Below are positions 35,066 to 43,175 of a DNA stretch of 64,000 nt, piece by piece; the stretch's first letter is position 1; each line of letters opens with the position of its first letter. The position numbers were made by a program, and so were the translations under genes. Origin of the DNA: Merdicola sp905200315. Lineage in GTDB: Bacteria; Bacillota; Clostridia; TANB77; CAG-508. The notes under the pieces are model-generated. The model searched no databases. It saw only the letters and a list, made by a program, of their open reading frames with translations, and was not told the origin of the DNA. The stretch is taken from assembly GCA_902461935.1 (NCBI GenBank), contig CABPZP010000001.1, positions 62,001 through 126,000 of the forward strand, read 5' to 3'.

Positions 35066-35228
35066 AATAAAAACCCCTTTTATTAACTTTATAAATGTTT
35101 ATTATGCATTATTAAATAATAGAAGTTTTTTTGACATATTTGTTATTTCTTTTAATACGTAATGTTGCCAAGGAATTGGATAAATTTTATTATAATTATG
35201 TGTATTATTTATTATTAAATAATTTTTT

Positions 35229-35254
35229 GGTCGCCTTAGGACTCCGACCCCTAC
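35229..35254 (-). repeat. GTAG hairpin repeat (diverged)
   Basis: GGTCGCCTTAGGACTCCGAC then CCCTAC in the 284-base gap between the divergent flippase and TraG-like genes. The stem has mismatches. Confidence 0.7.
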
Positions 35255-35305
35255 ATCTAATAAAAATTAATATGTAGACATTCCTGCTTTTTTTGCCTAT
35301 TTCAC

Positions 35306-35334
35306 TTGATTTTTTAGGCTTTATATAATATAAT
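35306..35334 (+). promoter_or_regulatory. promoter of the TraG-like gene
   Basis: TTGATT, 17-base spacer, TATAAT. The start point would be about 35341, only nine bases before the ATG at 35350, so a later start (TTG at 35386, after AAAGTGGTG) is possible. Confidence 0.6.
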
Positions 35335-35349
35335 AATAACGTAAATTTT

Positions 35350-37722
35350 ATGTTAAGAAGATTAAATAGAAAGTGGTGTATACTTTTGAAATATATAGAT
35401 AAATTTTTAAAATTTTTAAAAACTGATAGAAATACATTTTTAACCTATATTTTAACACTTGCTTCGGTTTATTTATTAGTAGATAGATTGTTAGAAATGT
35501 TATTTTTGTTTTTTACAGGTATTTCCGTTTCATATTGGGGACCTATTAAATATACTTTAGCTATGGCTTGTCCAATATTTGCTTTTTTATTTTCTGGAGC
35601 TTCATCTTTTGCAAAATCTGATAAAGCAAAATATTCTTTTGTATATTTATATGTTACTGCATTATATATTATAGGTATTTCTATGGTAACTCAATGGATT
35701 AATCAGCTTCTTTGGCTATTATTCTTATCTGTTCCTAATTACTTAGAAATTGTAACTTCTTCATACGAATTAATAAAACCAGCATTTACCGCTATTGCAA
35801 TTTACTTGCCTTTAGTAACATTCTTTAGTGTAATAGAATTTACTTATATGAAAATTAATGATAGTAAAATGTTAAGAGATTCTATTTTAGACTATGGTGG
35901 TTTGAATTTATCTCCAAAACCTGAAGGCACAGGACCTTATACTTGTGAAATTGCATTATGTACAGATAAACATTCTGGAAAAGTCGTTAAAATACCAGAA
36001 AATAAACGTTTTGAATCTATGTTAGTTATAGGTGCTTCTGGAATGGGAAAAACCTCTTTAATATTTGAGCCTATGATTGCAAGAGACATTGAAAAGAAAT
36101 TTTTCTTTAGAGAAGTATCAAAAGAAATGGGATTTACAGCTTTAAAAACTGGTCTTGCAATATTAAGAGCCCCATATGATAATAACTATTTAAATGATAA
36201 CTTTTCACTTAACATGTTAGAACCTGTTGAAAGTAAATTAAAATTATATAAAGCTTATATGAAAAAATTAATAATTGGAGAAAATGGAAAAGAAATAATT
36301 TATAAAAATATAGGTATTTCATCTATGTCTCCAGACTTTGAAACAACATCACATATGATTAATGTTGCAGAAAACTTTGGAATGAATTACAACGTTATTG
36401 ATCCTGCAAATAAAAATTCAATTGGTATGAATCCATTCGCTTTAGATAATGCTTCTCAAACAGCTATTGCTATTTCTTCTGTTTTAAAAGGTATGTATGC
36501 AACAAGCCATAAAGATGTTGATGAAGCATTTAAAGAAAATGTATCCAACCAAGCTATAGAGAATTTATCTATTTTACTAAAAGAAATGTATCCTCGTTTA
36601 AACGAAGGAAAATTACCAAACCTAGAAGACATGTTACACATGCTTACAAACTTTGATTTAGTTGAAGATATGTGTCGTAAAATGGAATATGATGAATTTT
36701 TATCACAAAAGTATAGTCTATTAATTAGCTATTTTAAAAAGAACTTTTATCATAACGGAAGTGCTAGACCAGAAACAGAAAAATATGTATATAGCGCTAT
36801 AACTCAACTTGATAACCTGTTAAGAATACAAGGTGTTCGAAATATTTTATGTAATAGAACAAATAATATTAATTTTGACGATGCATTAGCAAATGGAGAT
36901 ATAACATTTGTATGTACACGTAGAGGAGATTTAGGAGCAACAGCTCATAAAGCATTTGGATTATTCTTTATTATATTAATGCAATATTCTGTTTTAAGAA
37001 GACCTGGAAATGAAAATAATAGAGTTCCAAATTATTTATATATAGATGAATTTCCAGACTTTATAGGAGAGTCTACTGAACCGCTATTTACCTTATACAG
37101 AAAATATCGTGTAGGAACTATTATATCAGCACAAAACTTAGACCAACTAAATTATAATAGTAACGGAAAATATAAACAAACAATTCTTTCAAACTGTGCT
37201 ACAAAAGTTGTTTTTGGAGATGGAACTCCAGAAGATACTGCATGGTGGTCTAAAGAACTTGGAAATAAACGTAAATGGAAATTCGGAAATTCTTATGACA
37301 CAGCAAAAGGAAAATACGATGATAAATTAAGTGGAATTGCTTGGGATTGGACAGCAAACTTCCAACCAGACAAAATTCGTGCTATGACTTTTAAAAACTG
37401 TGCATATGAAACAAAAACTGTTAATGGAAAATATGCAATTGGTGAAGGAAAACTAAATTTCTTAGAATCAAAATATAAAGAACCTCATAAAGGAAAAACT
37501 TATAACTTTACTAAATTTACAAATGGTGTAGAAAATTCCGTTACAGATGATCCTCGTGTTAATAAAAGCAAAAAATTCGACTTTAAAAACATAGATTTTA
37601 GCGATGTAGATAGAACAGATGAAATTGATCCAATTCAAATGAATACAACCGATTCAAGTTATTTATTTGATAATGAAGATGCAATTGTAGTGAATTTTAA
37701 AAGAAATAAAAAGGAAGAATAA
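35350..37722 (+). CDS. TraG/VirD4-like coupling ATPase
   Basis: 790 residues. About four membrane helices lie in the first 180 residues (for example YILTLASVYLLVDRLLEMLF). Walker A GASGMGKTSLIFEPM is near residue 228, Walker B NYLYIDEFPDFIG near 562, and VGTIISAQNLDQL plus FGDGTPEDTAWWSKELGNKR follow as in TraG/TraD C-terminal (TraM recognition) domains. In conjugation such proteins hand DNA to a type IV channel. No relaxase, VirB4 or channel genes are in the window, so here it is an orphan; the Replic_Relax-like gene at 38943 may be its partner. Confidence 0.85.
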   Translation: MLRRLNRKWCILLKYIDKFLKFLKTDRNTFLTYILTLASVYLLVDRLLEMLFLFFTGISVSYWGPIKYTLAMACPIFAFLFSGASSFAKSDKAKYSFVYLYVTALYIIGISMVTQWINQLLWLLFLSVPNYLEIVTSSYELIKPAFTAIAIYLPLVTFFSVIEFTYMKINDSKMLRDSILDYGGLNLSPKPEGTGPYTCEIALCTDKHSGKVVKIPENKRFESMLVIGASGMGKTSLIFEPMIARDIEKKFFFREVSKEMGFTALKTGLAILRAPYDNNYLNDNFSLNMLEPVESKLKLYKAYMKKLIIGENGKEIIYKNIGISSMSPDFETTSHMINVAENFGMNYNVIDPANKNSIGMNPFALDNASQTAIAISSVLKGMYATSHKDVDEAFKENVSNQAIENLSILLKEMYPRLNEGKLPNLEDMLHMLTNFDLVEDMCRKMEYDEFLSQKYSLLISYFKKNFYHNGSARPETEKYVYSAITQLDNLLRIQGVRNILCNRTNNINFDDALANGDITFVCTRRGDLGATAHKAFGLFFIILMQYSVLRRPGNENNRVPNYLYIDEFPDFIGESTEPLFTLYRKYRVGTIISAQNLDQLNYNSNGKYKQTILSNCATKVVFGDGTPEDTAWWSKELGNKRKWKFGNSYDTAKGKYDDKLSGIAWDWTANFQPDKIRAMTFKNCAYETKTVNGKYAIGEGKLNFLESKYKEPHKGKTYNFTKFTNGVENSVTDDPRVNKSKKFDFKNIDFSDVDRTDEIDPIQMNTTDSSYLFDNEDAIVVNFKRNKKEE

Positions 37723-37752
37723 AAAAGAGATTTTTAAAAAATCTCTTTTTTA
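37721..37752. terminator. bidirectional terminator between the TraG-like and pilin-like genes
   Basis: AAAAAAGAGAT and AATCTCTTTTTT with an A/T loop, overlapping both stop codons. Confidence 0.8.
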
Positions 37753-38865
37753 TTGAGTTATTTTCCATTCGTCAAATCTTAAATATACATTAACTGGTTC
37801 TATTTTATATTCTCCAGGTTCAAAAGTATCTATTTTATACCATTCTCTTGTTTTAGTTGTCACATTTTTATAATCATCAAATTTTTTAGTTGATTTATTA
37901 TATTTACTTATTTTTAATGCTTTTTCACTCGAACTTCCACCACTATCGCTATATACATCACTATAAGCTTCTATTTTTATTCTTTTATTAGCCGAAAAAA
38001 TTATATTATGTTTAAATTCACTTATTAATAAAACTCCTCCATATCCTTCATTTTTAATATTTCCATCAAATAAAACTTCCTTAGCCTTTGATATATCTTT
38101 GCATGTATAAATATTTTCACTTGTAAAATATCCTGATATAAATGTAATTGGTTCTACTGAGCTTATATTGCATTTTCCATCTTTGTTAATTTCATACTTC
38201 TTATCTTCAATTGTTAGTATAACTTTTTCCTCTTCTATCTCGTATGAATTCTCTTCTAGATTAATCCCATTAGCTACTAACTCATTTCTTAATATTTCAA
38301 AATCTAAATTTCCATTATTGTCTCTTGAAGCTAATATAGATAACTTTACTTTTTCATCTATATTTGAATCATTTGTCTTTTCTTTTGCTTGATTAGCTTT
38401 TCCAATTATTCCATTTTCTCCCATTATCATATTTAAGGTTACACCTGCTAATATTAATAGAACAATTATTGTTATTATTAGAGCAATTAAAGTAATGGCA
38501 GAATTTGAGGTTGAAGGTTTGATGTTGGAGATTAGAACATTTGATTTTATTTTACCGAATATTTTAATATTATTTTTCTCTTTTTGCGGGCGTACAGAGG
38601 CGTCCGCCCCTACATTGTTTGATTTTTTTATTCTATATATATTAGAATTACATTTATTTGTATAACATTCTTTAATTTTTAAATATTCTTGTATTTGTAT
38701 TGTAGGGGTTGGCGTCCTCGACAACCCGTTTTTCTTAATTTTTGTTTTCTTTGTACAACAATTTGAGGCATTTATATAAATGTCTCTTTCCTTTATTTTA
38801 TTGATGTTTTCTAAATTACAGTTATCTATACATACATTCCCAATGCTTTTAGCATTTTTTCTCAT
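37750..38865 (-). CDS. pilin-like protein with a repeat-built leader
   Basis: 371 residues. AAAGGAGATATAAA stands before the ATG, nearly the same as in the 14667-16328 paralogue. Residues 1-122 are a polar leader that includes two translated GTAG repeats (NGLSRTPTPT and NNVGADASVRPQK) and a heptad-repeat segment (NVLISNIKPSTSNS). Then Ala and the helix ITLIALIITIIVLLILAGVT, NMIMGENGIIGKANQAKE and an exported domain. Prepilin leaders are normally under 30 residues. Whether the leader is removed by a prepilin peptidase (cut after Ala) is not known. Surface attachment or filament role is inferred from the helix. Confidence 0.8.
   Translation of the reverse strand: MRKNAKSIGNVCIDNCNLENINKIKERDIYINASNCCTKKTKIKKNGLSRTPTPTIQIQEYLKIKECYTNKCNSNIYRIKKSNNVGADASVRPQKEKNNIKIFGKIKSNVLISNIKPSTSNSAITLIALIITIIVLLILAGVTLNMIMGENGIIGKANQAKEKTNDSNIDEKVKLSILASRDNNGNLDFEILRNELVANGINLEENSYEIEEEKVILTIEDKKYEINKDGKCNISSVEPITFISGYFTSENIYTCKDISKAKEVLFDGNIKNEGYGGVLLISEFKHNIIFSANKRIKIEAYSDVYSDSGGSSSEKALKISKYNKSTKKFDDYKNVTTKTREWYKIDTFEPGEYKIEPVNVYLRFDEWKITQ
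38501..38538. repeat. heptad-type repeat inside the pilin-like leader
   Basis: Units like TTTGAGG, TTGAAGG, TTTGATG, TTGGAGA, TTAGAAC in tandem, closely like the arm at 61603-61634. Translated on the minus strand as VLISNIKPSTSNS. Confidence 0.55.
38586..38613 (-). repeat. GTAG hairpin repeat inside the pilin-like leader
   Basis: GCGGGCGTACAGAGGCGTCC then GCCCCTAC; on the coding strand it reads NVGADASVRPQ. Confidence 0.85.
38702..38728 (+). repeat. GTAG hairpin repeat inside the pilin-like leader, opposite orientation
   Basis: GTAGGGGTTGGCGTCCTCGA then CAACCCG; translated on the other strand as NGLSRTPTPTI. Confidence 0.85.
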
Positions 38866-38900
38866 ATGCTTTATATCTCCTTTTCTTTCGTTATTTTTTT

Positions 38901-38932
38901 GTAGGCACGTGCTTAAAGCTACGCGTGCCTAC
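38901..38932. terminator. GTAG...CTAC hairpin terminator
   Basis: GTAGGCACG and CGTGCCTAC with T/A-runs on both sides, between the Replic_Relax-like stop codon and the pilin-like gene. Shares the GTAG head with the dispersed repeats but has a different stem. Confidence 0.65.
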
Positions 38933-38942
38933 TTTTTTATAT

Positions 38943-39884
38943 TTATTCATCTAATAATTTTAATTCTACATTTTGAACTTTATATTTATTCGTTTTTTCA
39001 TCTAATTTAAATTCAAGTAATGTATCTTTTAATGTTTCTTTATTTTGACGTAAGTCTGTTGTAAAATATAAGTTTATCTTATCTATTTCTAATCCTTTTG
39101 TAACAATTACTTTAAATACTTCTGCTGTATGTCTTTCGTCTTCACAAATAAAAATTAATTGTGGCATAGTTAAAAATCCTGAATCCATTGGAATAAAATT
39201 ATCGTAGAAATCTTTATACAATTTCATTTTATCTTCTAATTTTTTCTCCCAATCTTCTTCTCTTCTAACTGCTTCAAATAAGAAATATATAGATTTTTTA
39301 TTTTTTGTTAACTTTATACTTCCTCCTGTTGCCTTAAATGTTTTTCCTAAAGTTTTTGCAGTAATTGCAGGTTTTACTGTGTATTCATCAAAAGCCTTTA
39401 CCTTTCTTAAATATGCTATTATTGTTTGGTTTCCTGCAAGTCTTTTCTTTATCATTGCAACTGGTTTTGTATTATCTGTTGGTTGCCATTTACATTCAAC
39501 CTCTTTAGAATTTAATAAGTATTTTCCCATTTTTTCTAAACAATATACTCTATAAATTCCCTTTCCTTCTGGTGAATTGAAATAATATCTTGTTAAAATT
39601 TTAGATTTTACTAATTGTTCTAATTTATTATTTAATTTGTCTTGAGATGCTGGTGCTGCTCCTTTTAATTCTAATAATTGAAATAATTGTCTTGAGGTTA
39701 TAAATTCAAATTCATTAACTAAATCTAAAATTTTAAAATGGATATCTGATATATGTCCTATGTTTATTTTATGAATTATTTGATTCATTGAAACATATCC
39801 ATCTTTTCCATCAAATGTTTTTATTTCTCCTTCTCTTATTGCAAAAGGTGAAATTTCAGCTTTTATTTCATTATCTTCAACCAT
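38943..39884 (-). CDS. Replic_Relax-like protein (winged helix plus nuclease-like fold)
   Basis: 313 residues. An N-terminal winged helix (KILDLVNEFEFITSRQLFQL, KLEQLVKSKILTRYYF) is followed by a domain with YFLFEAVRREEDWEKKLEDK, KLYKDFYDNF and PQLIFICEDERHTAEVFKVI. This order matches the replication-relaxation (Replic_Relax) family found beside FtsK/TraG-like ATPases on Gram-positive plasmids and integrative elements. I place it there by pattern, not by search. AGGAGG precedes the ATG. Confidence 0.6.
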   Translation of the reverse strand: MVEDNEIKAEISPFAIREGEIKTFDGKDGYVSMNQIIHKINIGHISDIHFKILDLVNEFEFITSRQLFQLLELKGAAPASQDKLNNKLEQLVKSKILTRYYFNSPEGKGIYRVYCLEKMGKYLLNSKEVECKWQPTDNTKPVAMIKKRLAGNQTIIAYLRKVKAFDEYTVKPAITAKTLGKTFKATGGSIKLTKNKKSIYFLFEAVRREEDWEKKLEDKMKLYKDFYDNFIPMDSGFLTMPQLIFICEDERHTAEVFKVIVTKGLEIDKINLYFTTDLRQNKETLKDTLLEFKLDEKTNKYKVQNVELKLLDE

Positions 39885-39898
39885 GTGCTATGTGCCTC

Positions 39899-40384
39899 CT
39901 AAACTATAATTAATTTTATTTTCTTTTTTTCTGGTATAATATTTTTTATATAAACCTCTACATTTTGTCCATATTCTATGTTTTCTTTATATTCTGCCAT
40001 TCCAACCAAATTTGGCTTTAGCTCTACAAATATACCATTATGATTTTTTTCTACTTCTCTAGCAATTCCTGTAACTCTAGTACCTTTTTCAAATAAAGAT
40101 GCATTTTCTTCCCAAGTTCCAAGTAATTCTTTATATGAAAAAAATACTCGATTTTGCTCTCTATCTATAGATTTTACCACAACTTTAATGTTTTGTCCAA
40201 TTTTAAAGCGCTCTGCAGGTGTTTTTATTCTTGCAACAGATGTATCTTCAATATGTAATAAGCCTACAATTCCATTTTCCAGTTCAACAAAGGTTCCATA
40301 TGGTTGAATAGACTTAACTCTTCCTTCAACAATAGTTCCTTCTTTTAACTCTTTTTCTATTGGTATAAATTTTTTGCATTTCAT
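39899..40384 (-). CDS. protein with two S1 RNA-binding domains
   Basis: 161 residues. The first S1 domain is clear (GTIVEGRVKSIQPYGTFVEL, GIVGLLHIEDTSVARI, FKIGQNIKVVVKSIDREQNR) and the second follows (GTRVTGIAREVEKNHNGIFV, GQNVEVYIKNIIPEKKKIKL). Binds RNA; target unknown. Ends 15 bp before the Replic_Relax-like ATG, so probably the same transcript. Confidence 0.85.
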   Translation of the reverse strand: MKCKKFIPIEKELKEGTIVEGRVKSIQPYGTFVELENGIVGLLHIEDTSVARIKTPAERFKIGQNIKVVVKSIDREQNRVFFSYKELLGTWEENASLFEKGTRVTGIAREVEKNHNGIFVELKPNLVGMAEYKENIEYGQNVEVYIKNIIPEKKKIKLIIV

Positions 40385-40456
40385 TTGTATATTTCTCCTT
40401 TATCATTCGTTTTTACTATTATATATAAAAGAATATAAATTTTCAATATTTATAAA

Positions 40457-40490
40457 AAAATAAAACATATTGTTTTATATGTTTTATTTT
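40457..40490 (-). terminator. terminator of the carboxypeptidase gene
   Basis: AATAAAACATAT and ATATGTTTTATT, 12-bp stem, flanked by A- and T-runs. Confidence 0.75.
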
Positions 40491-40498
40491 AGTTTATT

Positions 40499-41818
40499 TT
40501 ATATTGAGTGCTTACCTCTTCTTGAATAATTATGTTGTTTTTTATTTATTCTTTTATATCTTTGTTTATTTCTTTTATTAATCTTAACCTTTGCAAACAT
40601 TTTTATTATTATTACTAACAGTATTATCGAAATTATAATTTTTATAATTGTAAATATTAAAATGTTTTTATTATTTTCTGTGGTTGTGTCTTCTTCTATT
40701 GTTTCTGCTGCCAATAAATTTGCCTTATATTCTTCGCCATTTACTTTATATGTAGCTGTTCCCACTACCTCATCTTTTTTTATAGGTATATTTCCTACAT
40801 TTACATTTATTTCAGGTTTTACGTCTTTTTGATTTTTATCATCATCTTTATTTACAACAGAAATATCATTTTCTAGTTTAACTTTTAATTGTTTTGTATT
40901 ACCCTCCGAATCTTTTATATTTACGGAAGTAATAGTTTCGCCCTTTTTCTTTATTGTTTGTAAATTATAATTATTATATCCATATTCAAATAAATTTATT
41001 GTATCTCTATTTCGTGCACTTTCTCCTGCAGGAGTAGTTTCTCCTTTTAAAACTACCGCAATCAAATCCATTCCATCTTTAGATGCAAGCGATACCATAC
41101 AATTTTTTGCTTCTTTTGTATACCCTGTTTTTCCTCCTACACAATATTCGTAATAATATTTATCTCCTTTTATAATTAAACTATTATTGTTTGGGAAACT
41201 TCTTGTTTCACTATTAAGTTCAGTAGTTGGCAATGCATATTTTTCTGTTGAAATTATTTTTTTAAAGTTTTCATTTTTCACGCATTGTTTCATTATCATT
41301 GCTAGATCATATGCTGTTGTATAATGGTTTTCATTTTCTATTCCATTGGCATTAACAAAATTACTATTTTGGCAACCTAATTCTTTTGCTCTTTTATTCA
41401 TTAATTCTGCAAAATGTTCCTGAGAACCTGCAACATACTCAGCAATAACATTTGCTGCTTCATTTGCAGAATGTATAAGTAAAACATTCAAAAGTTGTTC
41501 GATTGTAAATTGTTCTCCAACACGAATATCTGCTATAGCATAATTGGAAGGTATTCCATTTATCGCAGTACTACTTGCTGTTGCTACTTCATTTAAATCA
41601 CATTTTTCTAAAGCTATTAAGGCTGTTAGTATTTTTGTTGTGCTTGCAGGTTCAAAAACTTCGTTTGCATTTTTTTCATATAATATAGTTCCTGTATTTG
41701 CTTCTATTAAAATTGCTCCTTCTGAATATATTTCTGGCTCATTATCTGCCAAAACAATTACAGAAAAAAGCATTATTGTTATAATAAATATTGTAATTAC
41801 TTTTTCTAATATATTCAA
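40499..41818 (-). CDS. serine-type D-alanyl-D-alanine carboxypeptidase (PBP5/DacF type)
   Basis: About 439 residues. A signal peptide (VITIFIITIMLFSVIVLA) is followed by the three penicillin-binding motifs: SxxK in EPASTTKILT, SxN in IHSANEAAN and KTG in VGGKTGYTKEA, then a C-terminal domain and a membrane helix (ILIFTIIKIIISIILLVIII) with a basic tail. Trims the fifth residue of stem peptides outside the cell. I choose a TTG start at 41818 after GAGGTGAAGAAA; the frame is open to an ATG at 41875. Confidence 0.9.
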   Translation of the reverse strand: MNILEKVITIFIITIMLFSVIVLADNEPEIYSEGAILIEANTGTILYEKNANEVFEPASTTKILTALIALEKCDLNEVATASSTAINGIPSNYAIADIRVGEQFTIEQLLNVLLIHSANEAANVIAEYVAGSQEHFAELMNKRAKELGCQNSNFVNANGIENENHYTTAYDLAMIMKQCVKNENFKKIISTEKYALPTTELNSETRSFPNNNSLIIKGDKYYYEYCVGGKTGYTKEAKNCMVSLASKDGMDLIAVVLKGETTPAGESARNRDTINLFEYGYNNYNLQTIKKKGETITSVNIKDSEGNTKQLKVKLENDISVVNKDDDKNQKDVKPEINVNVGNIPIKKDEVVGTATYKVNGEEYKANLLAAETIEEDTTTENNKNILIFTIIKIIISIILLVIIIKMFAKVKINKRNKQRYKRINKKQHNYSRRGKHSI

Positions 41819-41876
41819 TTTCTTCACCTCATAAAAAGTTGTTAATATTTTACAATATATCATAGATATTTGCAAT

Positions 41877-41916
41877 AAAAAAACTAAAGCAAATAAAAAA
41901 ATGCTTCAGTTTTTTA
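41877..41916 (-). terminator. terminator of the zinc-ribbon protein gene
   Basis: AAACT-AAGCA ... TGCTT-AGTTTTTT, converted to a T-run on both strands. Confidence 0.6.
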
Positions 41917-41936
41917 TAATCTTTATTAATTTTATA

Positions 41937-42734
41937 CTACCAATCACTGCTCCAATCTGTTGATCCTGAATCCCAAGACGAGCTTGAGTCCCATGATGAG
42001 CTAGAATCCCAACTGCTTGAGCTACTGCTTGGTGCCTCATAGTAACTACTATCTCTAAAATCATCTATTCCATATGTGCTATAATAATAATTTGATTCAT
42101 AGTAGTCTGAATCGTTGTCTTTTAAATCTTTTGGTACTGAATAAGCTCTTCCCCATCCACTGTAATCATCATACTCATACCATGATCCATTTTGATAATA
42201 GTAGTAGTCATTATCATATAAATAATATCCTCTTTTCGGTGCTAATACTGAAAAAATCCCCATTAAAATAATAATTAAAAAAGTAGCAATTATTATAATT
42301 ATTGTTAATAGATCTCCTTTGTTAAAGATTCCTCGTTTTCTTCCTTGCTGTTTATTTAGATTATGTTGTTTTTGATTTATAATTTCCTCTTTTAATCTTA
42401 TATAGAGTTCATTAACAGCATATGCTTCGTCTTTGCCTTCATACCTAACTGCTCTTGTTCCATCATCTTTATTTTTATATACAACTACATTTCCTGTTTG
42501 TTCATCTTTATAGATTCCAAAAGCTCTTTTTTCTGTATAATTTTTACCTATAAAAAATCTTGTTATATTTTCATCTGGTAAATTATGGGCAACATACCAT
42601 TGTTTTAATTCTTCTATTGTTTTTGGTGCTTCATTTGCATTTCTTTGTAAATGGCTGTTTACAGCTCCACAATTTGAGCAACGTTCATCTGTATCATTTA
42701 TATAAGCACCACAATAATCACATTTTATTTTCAT
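41937..42734 (-). CDS. zinc-ribbon membrane protein with a Ser/Trp/Asp repeat tail
   Basis: 265 residues. N-terminal zinc ribbon CDYCGAYINDTDERCSNCG, a cytosolic domain (about 30-125), one membrane helix (LLTIIIIIATFLIIILMGIF), a Tyr-rich segment (YYLYDNDYYYYQNGSWYEYD) and a C-terminal tail of SSSSWD repeats. Function unknown. The tail looks like a low-complexity surface or assembly region. Confidence 0.75.
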   Translation of the reverse strand: MKIKCDYCGAYINDTDERCSNCGAVNSHLQRNANEAPKTIEELKQWYVAHNLPDENITRFFIGKNYTEKRAFGIYKDEQTGNVVVYKNKDDGTRAVRYEGKDEAYAVNELYIRLKEEIINQKQHNLNKQQGRKRGIFNKGDLLTIIIIIATFLIIILMGIFSVLAPKRGYYLYDNDYYYYQNGSWYEYDDYSGWGRAYSVPKDLKDNDSDYYESNYYYSTYGIDDFRDSSYYEAPSSSSSSWDSSSSWDSSSSWDSGSTDWSSDW

Positions 42735-42763
42735 GTTTTATCCCCTTGTGTATTTTATTCCAA

Positions 42764-43078
42764 TTATTCTTCAACAGCATCTTCTACTATGTTTTCTTCA
42801 ACTGTTTTATCTTCTTCTACAACTGGTATACTATTTCCAAAAGAAAATACTCTTTTTTCTGCTTTTGCTTTTTCTTCAAATTTTTTATCAAATTCAGCTT
42901 TAGCTGTATCTAAAGATTCTTGCATCGCTGTAAACATTTCTTCTACATCTTGTTTTGTAAAATCATATACACTACTTCTAGACATTGGTTCTAGAATTTG
43001 AATATCATGCATTACTTTATTAACTCTTTTACCTGCGTTCTCCATAAATTTTTGTCTTTTTTCTTCATTTATTTCCAT
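42764..43078 (-). CDS. hypothetical soluble helical protein
   Basis: 104 residues. The first 70 are helical (VNKVMHDIQILEPMSRSSVY, VEEMFTAMQESLDTAKAEFD) and the last 30 are strongly acidic (VVEEDKTVEENIVEDAVEE). No family recognised. It lies 29 bp upstream of the zinc-ribbon protein, probably one operon. Confidence 0.65.
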   Translation of the reverse strand: MEINEEKRQKFMENAGKRVNKVMHDIQILEPMSRSSVYDFTKQDVEEMFTAMQESLDTAKAEFDKKFEEKAKAEKRVFSFGNSIPVVEEDKTVEENIVEDAVEE

Positions 43079-43175
43079 TTCATTTTCCCCCTAAAAAGTT
43101 ATATTTTTACAATAATTTTATATCACAAATGATTTTTTTGTGCAAGAAGATTTTTCTTATTTTTTCTTTATTTTA

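Noticed and set aside
38586..38728. GTAG repeats as terminators within the pilin-like gene
   Set aside because: No T-runs follow them and the reading frame is open through both.
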